From the NCBI GenBank assembly GCA_937888715.1, contig CALARU010000381.1, forward strand, positions 1 through 51,641: a stretch of 51,641 nt of DNA, in the 5' to 3' direction. The notes below the pieces were generated by a model that worked only from the letters and a program-made list of their open reading frames with translations, did not search any database and was not told where the DNA came from. Position 1 is the first letter of the stretch; every line of letters begins with the position of its first letter. The stretch is from an uncultured Planctomycetaceae bacterium. GTDB lineage: Bacteria; Planctomycetota; Planctomycetia; Gemmatales; Gemmataceae. This document shows, piece by piece, positions 28,463 to 37,500 of the stretch. Position numbers and translations under genes: made by a program.

Positions 28463-28792
28463 TTAAAGTGATTTGGGAAGTTCACCCATTGGCGGTGTTT
28501 TACGATGGTCTTGTATCTTTTCCTTGTACTTCCGAATCTGATGCTCAACCTTATCGATCACTAAATCCACAGCCGTGTAAAGGTCTGGATTTTCTTCCTT
28601 CGCAAAAAAATCATGTTTATGCTCGGCATTAACAGCAAGTTCAACCACTTTCATATCTTTTTGATGATCTAATGTTACTTCAATCATGGATATACGGGCA
28701 AAAAAGTGGAGAAGTTTCCCTGCTTTTTCTTGGATATGCTTTTGAACTTCCTCACTAACATGGCCATGTCGAGTCGAAATTTTAATTTGCAC
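28463..28792 (-). CDS. hpf: Ribosome hibernation-promoting factor (short form)
   Basis: Ribosome-associated sigma-54 modulation/HPF family protein of 109 residues, which parks inactive ribosomes under starvation. It starts with QIKISTRHGHV, has the beta-alpha-beta pattern with EVTLDHQKDMKVVELAV and ends its domain with AVDLVIDKVEHQIRKYKEKIQ. There is no C-terminal dimerisation domain, so it is the short type. A longer frame begins at 28855, but AGGAGA six bases before the GTG at 28792 and the standard family N-terminus support the shorter start. It heads the ptsN-ptsH-ptsI run, as hpf does next to ptsN in many bacteria. Confidence 0.94.
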   Translation of the reverse strand: MQIKISTRHGHVSEEVQKHIQEKAGKLLHFFARISMIEVTLDHQKDMKVVELAVNAEHKHDFFAKEENPDLYTAVDLVIDKVEHQIRKYKEKIQDHRKTPPMGELPKSL

Positions 28793-28798
28793 AATGAT

Positions 28799-28804
28799 TC
28801 TCCT
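28799..28804 (-). promoter_or_regulatory. Ribosome binding site deciding the hpf start
   Basis: AGGAGA on the minus strand, six bases before the GTG start at 28792. It is the strongest Shine-Dalgarno match near the gene. Confidence 0.8.
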
Positions 28805-28879
28805 AGGTTCAGAGTTGCCCAATTCTCTAATATGCGGGCTTTCATATAAGCTCAACCCTATTAACTTACAATCTATGCC

Positions 28880-28908
28880 ATCTTATTGCGAAACCGCTTA
28901 CAATTCAA
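28880..28908 (-). promoter_or_regulatory. Possible sigma-70 type promoter of the hpf-pts operon
   Basis: Minus-strand TTGAAT and TAAGAT are separated by 17 bases, each matching four of six consensus positions. The site lies about 90 bases before the hpf start and just after the terminator of the preceding gene, where an operon promoter is expected. AT-rich DNA gives such matches easily, so this is tentative. Confidence 0.35.
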
Positions 28909-28929
28909 TTCTTAACAATATAAACCCAA

Positions 28930-28962
28930 AAACTCTTTCCTCAATTCGGGAAGAAAGAGTTT
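28930..28962 (-). terminator. Terminator-like hairpin after the Gfo/Idh/MocA gene
   Basis: AAACTCTTTC pairs with GAAAGAGTTT and three more inner pairs extend the stem to 13 with loop CCGAATT. On the minus strand the stem ends in a run of five U. It lies about 42 bases after the oxidoreductase stop and before the hpf promoter region. Confidence 0.65.
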
Positions 28963-29004
28963 CATCTTTAGCACCTTATCCTAAACCTATAAAAGATAAA
29001 ATCA

Positions 29005-30195
29005 TCAACTTCTACAAGCGGAATTATTAAGATTTACCCAATTACCATTTTCAATTGAACTAGAAACACATCTGGTAATAAAATTCATACCATCCACCCC
29101 ATCATAAACATTAGGGTAAAGGGTGTTCTTTCCTGCAAATTTATCACCATTCAATTTGCGTATAATATCATCGTATGTCGCATTGTAGATGTTGGCAAAT
29201 GCCTCTAAAAAAGCTTCCGGATGGCCACTAGGAAGCCTACACGAGGCTTTCGCCATATCTCCCATAAACGGCGCATTTGGATCTCGTGTAAACAAACGAT
29301 GCGGCTGACCGTTAGTTCTTACCCACATTTTATTTGGCTCTTCTTGGTGCCACTCTAACGACCCTTTAGTTCCGTCAACCTCGATGAAAAGATCGTTTTC
29401 ACGACCATGGGAAATCTGCGAAGCCGTTACGGTTCCCAAGGCACCATTCTGAAAACGAATAACAGCAGTGCCATAATCATCCAAAGCCCGGCCAGCTTCA
29501 AAAACTTTTAAATGGCAGGAAATCTGCATGGGCAAAAGGCCAGTCATATAGCGTGCAAGGTTATAGGCATGAGTTGCGATATCACCAAAACAACCAGATG
29601 CGCCGGATTTTGCTGGGTCAGTCCGCCAACCAGCTTGCTTCTGGCCAGAAACTTCCAACCGGGTTCGAAGCCATCCCTGAATATAAAAAGCCCGGATAGC
29701 ATTAATCTCACCTAATTCACCAGAAAGTATCATTTCTCGAGCTTGGCGAACAAGGGGATAGCCCGTGTAGTTATGAGTCAAAGCAAATACCACATTCGAC
29801 TTCTCAACCACCTTGACCAGCTCCTCTGCTTGCGCCAGATCAAAAGTCATGGGCTTATCACAAATCACATTAATGCCAGCCTCTGCAAAGCTTTTTGCAA
29901 TTTCAAAATGCGTATGATTAGGAGTAGCAATGGAAACAAAATCGATTCTCTGGCCAACAGGTAATGCCAACTCTTTTGAAATCATTTCCTGGTAGGAACC
30001 ATAAGCCCTTTCAGGCTTGATATCGTAAACGGAAGCAGAATCTTTGGCTCGCTCTGGATTTGAAGATAAAGCACCCGCAACAAGTGAAGCCCTATTATCC
30101 AAAACACCAGCAATACTGTGGACTTTGCCAATAAATGAACCTTGACCACCGCCCACAAGCCCCATGTTTAATTTTCTGTTCAATGGTCCATTCAT
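29005..30195 (-). CDS. Gfo/Idh/MocA family oxidoreductase
   Basis: NAD(P)-dependent sugar or inositol dehydrogenase type protein, 396 residues. The N-terminal Rossmann motif is GLVGGGQGSF, followed by VSIATPNHTHFEIA and the CDKPMTF segment that corresponds to the conserved E-K-P of the family. The C-terminal alpha/beta domain has GDIATHAYNLARY, in which the His aligns with the catalytic region. It has no signal peptide, unlike many planctomycete members. AGGA lies about eight bases upstream of the ATG. It is downstream of the dimethylformamidase-like gene on the same strand, with 87 bases between. The substrate cannot be deduced. Confidence 0.9.
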   Translation of the reverse strand: MNGPLNRKLNMGLVGGGQGSFIGKVHSIAGVLDNRASLVAGALSSNPERAKDSASVYDIKPERAYGSYQEMISKELALPVGQRIDFVSIATPNHTHFEIAKSFAEAGINVICDKPMTFDLAQAEELVKVVEKSNVVFALTHNYTGYPLVRQAREMILSGELGEINAIRAFYIQGWLRTRLEVSGQKQAGWRTDPAKSGASGCFGDIATHAYNLARYMTGLLPMQISCHLKVFEAGRALDDYGTAVIRFQNGALGTVTASQISHGRENDLFIEVDGTKGSLEWHQEEPNKMWVRTNGQPHRLFTRDPNAPFMGDMAKASCRLPSGHPEAFLEAFANIYNATYDDIIRKLNGDKFAGKNTLYPNVYDGVDGMNFITRCVSSSIENGNWVNLNNSACRS

Positions 30196-30282
30196 AACTA
30201 CTTCCTTTAATTAAAGTTCATGACGATTCATTAGCACATTTGCATATCTTGCGATTTTCAGATGCGACTTGCAACAGTGGAA

Positions 30283-31788
30283 TTACCTCTTTTCGAGGAA
30301 TTTCTCAAACAGATTTTTTGTAATTTTCTGCACCCTCTCATCAGGGCCCTGTGGCCTGCCATGATGAGAAATAGGCGGCATGTGACCTGGCGGTTGGGTT
30401 AACCCCTGTGCCCAGAAAATAGTGGAAGCATTGAATACAAGGTTCCCCTTTTGCCCCGGATAAATGGTGGAGGTGTAATGCGATTCCACATCATTTCCCG
30501 TATAGGTGGGTCCTTCTGCTATCACTTCCAGCCCAGTGATTGCCGCTGGTTCGCCATGGAACTCCCAACCCACCAAGCCTGAAATTTTATCCCCTTTTTT
30601 CATTCCGGTACCATTAAAAAGCCAGTGTTCTGGCTTGGTTACAATCCAATCACCAGAACCATTAAAAGGGGTTACCGTCTGGGCACCAATAAGCGTGGCC
30701 TCATTTGGGCCATCAAGATTCAAATCAACCATGAAAGGTTTTTCTTTGGGCCTGACACCGCCATACCTTCCCGCACGGGTTAAAGTCCTGTTAGCAACAT
30801 TTTTTGTGGAAGCAGAGTAGGGGGTTACAAAACAAACAGAATTCCCAGAAAGAAAAGCTGCATGAATTCCTTTATTCACAGCATTTTTGACATTATTAAA
30901 TTGTTCCAAACTCCAATATTCATCATGCCCAACAGAAAGGAAAGCTTTAACACGGTGCAACTCCTCAGCATTGCAATGAACATCTGAATTTGAACAATAA
31001 GTAAGATCGTATCCTTCTTTTTCCATCCAAAAAGCTAAAGGAAACTCCCAAAGCAAAAACTCACCAGAACCCTGCGACAATGGATTATCAAATATTTGTG
31101 CATATTTGCCATAAGGCCTGTCAAATGAAACTTTAACCCCCGAAACCAGCACTTTTTTGTCAGGCCTATCGTTGGTGTAAAGCGAATAACCATCAGGCCA
31201 CTGGTTATAAGCCTGCCAAGTGTTATCACTACATTGAAAGAGAAAATCTGCTTTCCGATTATCTTTAACAATAAACACGATGTAACTTTGATAGCGATGT
31301 TGATTGCTAGAAATCTTGGCAAGGTAGACACCACTAAGCCAGCCTTCTGGAATTTTTAGGGATGCGGATTCTTTCCAATTACATTCCCTTAATCGTTGCT
31401 CGCCAACTGCGGGAGTTTCTTGTTTAAAAATTTCGAAAGGGCCAATTTGCTGAACCAATCTTCCACCTTTTCCAGCATAGAATCCCAGGCGATATATATC
31501 GAGAGTTCCTTTACCAGGTGATAAGGCACTGACAAAAAAAGTAATTGTTTCGCCAACAGAAACACTAGTGCGGGAAGCATACCCTTCAATAAGCGGGCAA
31601 CGAAGTTTATCCTTGGTATCGGTTCGCGTATAAGTTAACTGCCAATCCAGTGTTCCCGGTTTAAGATTTTCAAGCACGATTGCATTTTGCTTGGAATCCT
31701 TAAGGGCAAAGGCTTCATCGGCAGCACAAAGCGCACCACCTGCCAATAAACTCTTAGCAAGAACTTCCCTACGATTTAAGGGCGACAT
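30283..31788 (-). CDS. Dimethylformamidase large-subunit-like protein with RR signal
   Basis: Protein of 501 residues with a probable twin-arginine-like signal (LNRREVLAKSLLAGGAL), implying export of a folded, perhaps metal-containing protein. Residues 70-180 form a beta-rich domain (VSVGETITFFVSA, LDIYRLGFYAGKGGRLV). The rest matches the C-terminal domain of the N,N-dimethylformamidase beta subunit. It has TWQAYN (Tyr194), SFDRPYG (Tyr226) and GHDEYWS (His288, Glu290). In the Paracoccus enzyme the iron is held by two tyrosines and a glutamate with a nearby histidine two residues before it, and the same pattern is seen here. Activity on dimethylformamide is not implied; the natural substrate is unknown. 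It lies upstream of the Gfo/Idh gene. Confidence 0.82.
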   Translation of the reverse strand: MSPLNRREVLAKSLLAGGALCAADEAFALKDSKQNAIVLENLKPGTLDWQLTYTRTDTKDKLRCPLIEGYASRTSVSVGETITFFVSALSPGKGTLDIYRLGFYAGKGGRLVQQIGPFEIFKQETPAVGEQRLRECNWKESASLKIPEGWLSGVYLAKISSNQHRYQSYIVFIVKDNRKADFLFQCSDNTWQAYNQWPDGYSLYTNDRPDKKVLVSGVKVSFDRPYGKYAQIFDNPLSQGSGEFLLWEFPLAFWMEKEGYDLTYCSNSDVHCNAEELHRVKAFLSVGHDEYWSLEQFNNVKNAVNKGIHAAFLSGNSVCFVTPYSASTKNVANRTLTRAGRYGGVRPKEKPFMVDLNLDGPNEATLIGAQTVTPFNGSGDWIVTKPEHWLFNGTGMKKGDKISGLVGWEFHGEPAAITGLEVIAEGPTYTGNDVESHYTSTIYPGQKGNLVFNASTIFWAQGLTQPPGHMPPISHHGRPQGPDERVQKITKNLFEKFLEKR

Positions 31789-31798
31789 GACAACCTGC

Positions 31799-31831
31799 CT
31801 TTAGATATAATTATAATTCATGTATCTAAAG
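31799..31831. other. Inverted repeat upstream of the dimethylformamidase-like gene
   Basis: CTTTAGATA and TATCTAAAG form a perfect 9-base dyad with a 15-base loop. It lies between the end of the GlmU-like gene and the start of the dimethylformamidase-like gene. No U tract follows on either strand. It could be an operator, a weak terminator stem, or chance. Confidence 0.3.
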
Positions 31832-31840
31832 AAAGAATAA

Positions 31841-33127
31841 TCAAGCTGATTTGCGATTAAAAGGAATTTCCGGTTCGAAGGGAATTTTCTTCCGATGTGA
31901 AGCAGTGAGATGAAATACATTTTGATATAATCGTTCAAGTTCTGCAGTTAATTCCCGCTGCCTGCGTTGCATAACGATGGAAGCAATCTGCATCAAAATT
32001 TCCCACGAATTGCCATGAACTAGCTTTCCATTCTTAGAAGAAGCAAAAGCGGGGACATTACGAGGTAGCAATCCCCCTGGCAAAAGATTGGCGAAAGCAC
32101 CAATATTCGAACCAGTATTCAGCAAAACTCCAATAGAAGTTCGAGAATGGTCACCAAAGAAAACTCCAACTTTATTAAGTCCAGTATTAATTAATTGCCC
32201 ATCAACTTGAACCCTGACCAAACCATAATCATTACGCAAGTCACTGGCATTAGTTGCTGCGCCCCAATTAACCCACTCTCCAAGATATGAATGACCTAAA
32301 AACCCATCATGATATTTGTTGGTATAACCAAGAATAATGGAGTTTTCAATTTCGCCACCAACTCTGCAATTTGTACCAATCGATGTACCTGCGCGAATTT
32401 TCGCCCCAAAAACTTGAGTGTCTTTACCTATAAAACAGGGGCCTTCCAATCGAGTGAAAGCTTGTATTTTTGCGCCACTTTCAATAACGACTGGCCCCTT
32501 CGTAGTATCAAAAGCTACTAAAGGTTCCACTTCAGCTTCAGGATGAATGAACAACTGATCTAGAGGACCAAACAAACCAGCAGGGCATTCAATTGGGCTC
32601 GAAAACCCGGAAAAGCCTTTCATATCCGCAATAATTTGTGCGCCATTATTCCCAACTAAATCCCACAAATATTCAAGTACAACACCTTCAACCTTTTTTT
32701 CAGGCAAATCCAACGATCTTAAACTTTCGACCAAATCAAGATTATCTTGTATTTCAGTGATTGAAGTCAGTTTGTTTCGTTTGCAGTAATAGTAAACAGG
32801 CTTGCCAGAACAAATTCCAGCATGAGAAACATCGGGGGCGAATCGAAAACCAACAGGTGGAATCCATGCCCCATCAATAAAAAGAATGTTTTCTCTACCT
32901 TCTAACCAACCGGATGAATTTACAATTAAATCCAAATAGGAAGAACGGACTGTTTCTTGCAAATAGTTGCGAACAAAACAGGCACTGGGTGTAATGCCAA
33001 CCGTTGCTGAAATTTTTTCAAATAGATTTTTCGTACCGCAAAGTAGTGAAAAAACAGGCCTAGTTAAAGCCAAAGGCTCTAACTTTTTAGCGTTTTCATT
33101 TTCATACAGGCACAAATCAATTTTCAT
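31841..33127 (-). CDS. GlmU-like nucleotidyltransferase / acyltransferase protein
   Basis: Protein of 428 residues with two parts. The N-terminus (LCLYENENAKKLEPLALTRP, then VFSLLCGTKNLFEKI) matches the divergent GlmU-like family found in Bacteroidetes and planctomycetes, in which the usual nucleotidyltransferase signature is altered. Residues about 190-380 carry hexapeptide repeats of a left-handed beta helix (VVIESGAKIQAFTRLEGPCFIG, given in part) with GAKIRAGTSIGTNCRVGGE and GVFFGDHSRTSIGVLLNTGSNIG. A His-rich acyltransferase loop (YHDGFLGHSYLG) is present. It may make UDP-N-acetylglucosamine or another activated sugar. The gene is divergent from the MFS gene with 208 bases between, in which no clear promoter was identified. 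Confidence 0.8.
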   Translation of the reverse strand: MKIDLCLYENENAKKLEPLALTRPVFSLLCGTKNLFEKISATVGITPSACFVRNYLQETVRSSYLDLIVNSSGWLEGRENILFIDGAWIPPVGFRFAPDVSHAGICSGKPVYYYCKRNKLTSITEIQDNLDLVESLRSLDLPEKKVEGVVLEYLWDLVGNNGAQIIADMKGFSGFSSPIECPAGLFGPLDQLFIHPEAEVEPLVAFDTTKGPVVIESGAKIQAFTRLEGPCFIGKDTQVFGAKIRAGTSIGTNCRVGGEIENSIILGYTNKYHDGFLGHSYLGEWVNWGAATNASDLRNDYGLVRVQVDGQLINTGLNKVGVFFGDHSRTSIGVLLNTGSNIGAFANLLPGGLLPRNVPAFASSKNGKLVHGNSWEILMQIASIVMQRRQRELTAELERLYQNVFHLTASHRKKIPFEPEIPFNRKSA

Positions 33128-33335
33128 TCGCTGACAAAACCTTGCGGATTCTTTAAAGGCTAACGAAGCAAACTTTATATAGATCCGATCAAATTAAATC
33201 TATAGCAACCACTTAAAAAATGGGGAACATGGGGCAAATAGGACAGAGACCTTGAAAGCCCGGCTAGCTTGTATTATCCATTTTTGTTTAAACATAAATC
33301 TGATTAATGCTTCATTTAATTTTTAGAAGGCTATC

Positions 33336-34706
33336 ATGCTGATCAATCCCAAGGCCAAGGCAGCTTTAACGCTTCTTTTGGCAATCAATCTTTTTAACTA
33401 CATTGATCGATATATACTTTCCGCAACCATCGCTGGAATCGAAAGCGACTTATTACGCAATCATTCGCCGGACAATAAAAAAGCCTTATTGGGAATACTA
33501 GCAACATGCTTCATGGCAAGTTTCATGATATTTGCACCAATTTTCGGGATATTTTGCACAAAAATCAAGCGCTGGCACCTTATTGGTTACGGTGTGATCT
33601 TTTGGTCGCTTGCCAGTGGATTAAGTGGGCTTTCGGGCACGGTTGCAAAGTTAAACGAGGGCTCTACTATCAGTGGACTGCCTGTAGGAATAATTATGGC
33701 TTTTGTAGGTTCTTATGCATTTCTTGCACTAACCCGATGCATGGTGGGGGTTGGTGAAGCTGCGTATGGCCCAATAGCGCCTACGATCCTTTCTGATTTA
33801 TACCCTGAAAAAAACCGGGGTATGATCATGTCTATTTTTTATGGAGCGATACCTGTTGGCAGTGCACTTGGCTATGCTTTTGGGGGCATAGCAGGCTGGC
33901 CCAATGCGTTTTACTGGGTAATTCCACCTGGCATACTTTTAGGTGTTCTTTGTTTTTTAATGCCAGAACCTGAGATCGGGGCCCAAGAATCATCTCACCT
34001 GCCACCAAAAAAAATTCAGATCAAAGATGCTTTAATCCTTTTAAAAACACCCTCCATCATATTTAACATCCTTGGCATGACCGCCAACACTTTTGCAATT
34101 GGCGGGATCGCCTACTGGTTCCCTTACTATGTGTCCATTTTCAGGCAGAACGGTACCGAACAAGAAGCTGGAATTATTATGGGCTTGCTCATTGTTATTT
34201 CCGGATTACTAGCAACATTATGTGGGGGATTTGCTGCAGATTACTTTTCTCGTTATCACAAAGGTGCGTATTTCCTTGTATCTGGCATTGGGATGATTAT
34301 AGGTTTCCCGGTGTTTCTTGCTGTTCTTTATGTTCCTTTTCCTTTCGCCTGGGTTTTAATTTTCATAGCTTGTTTCTTCACCTTTTTGAATACTGGCCCC
34401 ACAAATGCAATCCTTTTAAATGTTTCGCCCCCTTTACTACGCCCCATGGCCTTTGCAATCACTATTTTCGTGATTCACGCATTGGGAGATGCCATCAGTC
34501 CTTGGATTATTGGGGGAATTGCAGATAGTTTTCCATTTGAAAGAACTATCACAGTTGATGGGCAAGATATTGTTGAAAAAGTAGGCAACTTAAACGCTGG
34601 TTTCGTAGCCGTATCCGTCATGTATTTTCTAGCAGGGGTATTTTGGCTACTAGGGGCAAAACATTTGGAAACCGACACTCTAAAAGCCCATTCAATAAAC
34701 CTTTAA
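33336..34706 (+). CDS. MFS transporter (spinster-like)
   Basis: Polytopic inner-membrane transporter of 456 residues with about 12 hydrophobic helices. The first helix contains NLFNYIDRYILSATI, a sequence characteristic of the spinster/hexuronate-like branch, and the loop between helices 2 and 3 has GIFCTKIKRWHLIGYG. The conserved GVGEAAYGPIAPTILSDLYPEKNRG follows (helix 4-5 region). The ATG is preceded by AGAAGG seven bases upstream. It is the first plus-strand gene after the divergent GlmU-like gene and precedes the propeller cluster by 170 bases. The substrate is unknown. Sugar, lipid or organic acid are all possible for this branch. Confidence 0.9.
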   Translation: MLINPKAKAALTLLLAINLFNYIDRYILSATIAGIESDLLRNHSPDNKKALLGILATCFMASFMIFAPIFGIFCTKIKRWHLIGYGVIFWSLASGLSGLSGTVAKLNEGSTISGLPVGIIMAFVGSYAFLALTRCMVGVGEAAYGPIAPTILSDLYPEKNRGMIMSIFYGAIPVGSALGYAFGGIAGWPNAFYWVIPPGILLGVLCFLMPEPEIGAQESSHLPPKKIQIKDALILLKTPSIIFNILGMTANTFAIGGIAYWFPYYVSIFRQNGTEQEAGIIMGLLIVISGLLATLCGGFAADYFSRYHKGAYFLVSGIGMIIGFPVFLAVLYVPFPFAWVLIFIACFFTFLNTGPTNAILLNVSPPLLRPMAFAITIFVIHALGDAISPWIIGGIADSFPFERTITVDGQDIVEKVGNLNAGFVAVSVMYFLAGVFWLLGAKHLETDTLKAHSINL

Positions 34707-34876
34707 CATCTGGAATTTTTAATCATACACTTTGATTACTGGTTAATCCCAACTAAACCACACACTAATTCATAGGCTGAAAAGATCTTATAACTCATCA
34801 CTTTTACTTGCAGCAGTCTTATCTTTCCACTATTCTTAAGCTAATGGTATAAGTTCCCACCTAAGAGAAAGTTATT

Positions 34877-36151
34877 ATGTTTCGAGTTCCTGCATTTACT
34901 TTAATTAGTGCTACTTTTTTATTAGTTTCATATTCAATGGCTGAAGACTGGCCTCAATGGCGTGGGCAAAATCGTGACAATATTTCCACTGAAAAAGGAT
35001 TACTTCAATCATGGCCATCCGAAGGCCCGAAATTGCTTTGGACTTTCAAAGATGCAGGCATCGGTTATTCTGGCCCCGCAGTGGTTGGCAATAATCTTTT
35101 CTTGATGGGGGTTCAAAACGATTCTGAGTCGATCTTTGCCCTCGATACCAATACAGGCAAACAACTTTGGTCCACTCCAATTGGAAAACCTTATCCAAAT
35201 AAATGGGGAGGCGGACCTAGAAGCACTCCTTCTTTTGATGCTGGCAAAGTTTATGGTATCAGTGGGGAAGGTGACCTTATTTGCGTTGACGCAAAGTCTG
35301 GCAAAAAAGAATGGCTCGTATCACTTGCCAAGGAACTCGAAGGCAAAGTCATGAAAATATGGGGATTCAGCGAATCGCCTCTGATTGATGGAGATAAAGT
35401 TGTTTGCAGCCCGGGCGGAGCAAAGGGTTCGATTGCAGCCTTAGACAAAACCACTGGCAAGCTGATTTGGCGTACCACAGATATCATAGATGAAGCATCT
35501 TATTCTTCCATCATCAAAGCCAAGGTTGGCAAGCACGATGTCTACATTCAAATGACGGCAGGTGGGTTGGTGGGTGTTGATGCTAACACCGGTAAAAAAT
35601 TATTTTCTGAAAAGGTTGGGGTTAATGGTATCGCGATTATCCCAACACCCATATTCCATGACAACAAGGTTTATGTCACCTCTGATTATGGCACTGGTTG
35701 CGGTTTGGTTACCCTTACTCCCACCGATTCAGGTATCGTTTCGAAAATTGTTTATGAAAACAAGGTAATGGAAAATCATCATGGCGGCGTTGTTTTATTG
35801 GATGGCCATATTTATGGCGCATCGGGCAATTGCAATGTTCGTTCTGCACGCTGGAAATGCCAGAATATGCTAACCGGCGAAGCTAAGTGGGAATCGGAAA
35901 AACTGAATCAAACGGGTTCTCTTACCTTCGCAGGCGGCAGGCTCTATATTTATGGCCAAAATGATGGAACCGTTGTACTTGTCGAACCAAGTACTAAAGA
36001 ATGGGTTGAAACCGGAAGGTTCAAAATCCCTGAAACAACCAAGATTGAAAGGCAATCTGGCAAAATCTGGACCCACCCTGTCGTTAGCAATGGCAAACTT
36101 TTCCTACGCGACTTCGACCTTGTCTTTTGCTTCGATGTATCCTCTAAATAA
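34877..36151 (+). CDS. Secreted PQQ-like beta-propeller protein 1
   Basis: Protein of 424 residues with a signal peptide (about 1-21, ending SMA) and a PQQ-type beta-propeller. The start of the mature part, EDWPQWRGQNRDN, is a motif common in planctomycete propellers. Repeats of the form GKVYGISGEGDLICVDAKSG and GNNLFLMG...LDTNTGKQLW recur along the chain, each blade ending in the Trp docking pattern. No cytochrome or PQQ-dependent active-site Cys pair is visible, so an enzyme function is not supported; structural or binding roles like BamB are more likely. It is a close relative of the next gene, which starts 24 bases later, and appears to be one copy of a tandem duplication. Confidence 0.85.
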   Translation: MFRVPAFTLISATFLLVSYSMAEDWPQWRGQNRDNISTEKGLLQSWPSEGPKLLWTFKDAGIGYSGPAVVGNNLFLMGVQNDSESIFALDTNTGKQLWSTPIGKPYPNKWGGGPRSTPSFDAGKVYGISGEGDLICVDAKSGKKEWLVSLAKELEGKVMKIWGFSESPLIDGDKVVCSPGGAKGSIAALDKTTGKLIWRTTDIIDEASYSSIIKAKVGKHDVYIQMTAGGLVGVDANTGKKLFSEKVGVNGIAIIPTPIFHDNKVYVTSDYGTGCGLVTLTPTDSGIVSKIVYENKVMENHHGGVVLLDGHIYGASGNCNVRSARWKCQNMLTGEAKWESEKLNQTGSLTFAGGRLYIYGQNDGTVVLVEPSTKEWVETGRFKIPETTKIERQSGKIWTHPVVSNGKLFLRDFDLVFCFDVSSK

Positions 36152-36175
36152 TTTTTCCTCTCCCGGAGATCTGCA

Positions 36176-37468
36176 ATGATAAGTAATTATAAAATCCCAT
36201 TTAGTTTTTTGATCTTATTTTCCGCTAGTAGTTTTTTGCTTGCGGAAGACTGGGCGGGTTTTAGGGGTTCAGATCGTTCGGGGCATTCAAAGGAAACCAA
36301 ATTGCTTGCAACCTGGCCCAAAGATGGCCCAAAGCAAGCTTGGATTTTTAAAGACTGCGGCACGGGTTACTCCTCACCTGCAATTGTTCAAAACAATATT
36401 TACATCATGGGAGCACGCAAAGGAGAGGAGCTTCTTTTAAAAATTGACGCTACCGGCAAAGAACTTTGGAATGCCAAAATTGGCCCTGTTTTCGACTTTA
36501 GTGGCAACACCTTCAGTGGTGGGCCAAATGGGTCTCCTACCGTTGACGATAATCTTGTTTTTGCTCTCGGTAGTCAGGGGACTTTGATTTGTTCGGACAC
36601 AAAAACTGGCCAAATAGTTTGGAAGAAAAATCTTCCCAAAGATTTATCTGCGGAAGTTAACCCTGTTGGTGGCGGACCCGAAAAATTTGGATGGGGATAC
36701 TCTTGGTCACCGATTGTTGACGGCGAAAAGCTTATCATTGTTCCTGGTGGATCACTTGGTCTACTCGCAGCACTCAATAAAAAAACCGGCGAACCTCTTT
36801 GGCGCTCTGCTGATGTAAAACTTCAAGCGCCTTATGCTTCTCCAACTTTGGCTATTATCAATGGTCAAAAAACTATTGTTCAAATCACCCAAAAGGGCTG
36901 CGTTGGCGTCAACCCTGAAGATGGCAAACTCCTTTGGGAATACAAACGCGAAGCTGAGTATCATGATGTCGTCTGCACCTCACCTGTTATTTCAGGTAAT
37001 CTGATAGCAACTTGTATCGGTTTTGGCGACGGGATGGATTGCTTCAAAATCGAAAAATCTGGGGCTTCTTTCCAAGCCAAGCAGGTTTACAGCAAAAAGG
37101 AAATCGCCAATGATAATGGCGGCATCGTATTAGTTGGAAAGCATGTTTATGGTTTCCATCTAAAAAGAGCATGGGAATGCATTGACCTTGAAACAGGTAC
37201 TGTTGCTTGGACTTCGCCCAGAAAGGCTGTGGGCGCTGGATCTGTTATTGCTGCGGATGGCAGGCTTTATGTTTTAGCTGAAGATTCCGGTGAAGTTGCA
37301 ATGCTTTCTGCTTCTCCAGACGGATACAAAGAAATCAGTAAGTTTATGATTCCCGAACTTTCAAGTTTAAAGAAAAGTAGGGGAAGGCTTTGGGCTCATC
37401 CTGCAATTTCGGATGGTAAACTTTTCGTCCGAGATCAAGAACTTCTTTATTGTTTCGAAATACGATAA
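36176..37468 (+). CDS. Secreted PQQ-like beta-propeller protein 2
   Basis: Protein of 430 residues with a signal peptide (about 1-22, ending FLLA) and the same propeller architecture as the preceding gene. The two align from the first mature residues: EDWAGFRGSDRSG, then LLATWPKDGPKQAWIFKDCG, here against LLQSWPSEGPKLLWTFKDAG. The similarity continues to the final FDV/FEI strand. The ATG has GGAG eight bases upstream. The gap to the ligase gene is 32 bases. A duplication of a single ancestral gene explains the pair. No active-site motif was seen. Confidence 0.85.
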   Translation: MISNYKIPFSFLILFSASSFLLAEDWAGFRGSDRSGHSKETKLLATWPKDGPKQAWIFKDCGTGYSSPAIVQNNIYIMGARKGEELLLKIDATGKELWNAKIGPVFDFSGNTFSGGPNGSPTVDDNLVFALGSQGTLICSDTKTGQIVWKKNLPKDLSAEVNPVGGGPEKFGWGYSWSPIVDGEKLIIVPGGSLGLLAALNKKTGEPLWRSADVKLQAPYASPTLAIINGQKTIVQITQKGCVGVNPEDGKLLWEYKREAEYHDVVCTSPVISGNLIATCIGFGDGMDCFKIEKSGASFQAKQVYSKKEIANDNGGIVLVGKHVYGFHLKRAWECIDLETGTVAWTSPRKAVGAGSVIAADGRLYVLAEDSGEVAMLSASPDGYKEISKFMIPELSSLKKSRGRLWAHPAISDGKLFVRDQELLYCFEIR

Positions 37469-37500
37469 TCTAGACTTTCTTTTAATCGTATCAAAACCAT

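Noticed and set aside
28793-28929. TGGCATAGATTGTA upstream of hpf as a sigma-54 promoter
   Set aside because: The gap between the GG and TTG parts is two bases too short and the conserved final GC is missing.
34818-34846. TTGCAG and TATTCT, 17 bases apart, as promoter of the propeller cluster
   Set aside because: Only three of six and four of six consensus matches, which is weak in AT-rich DNA.
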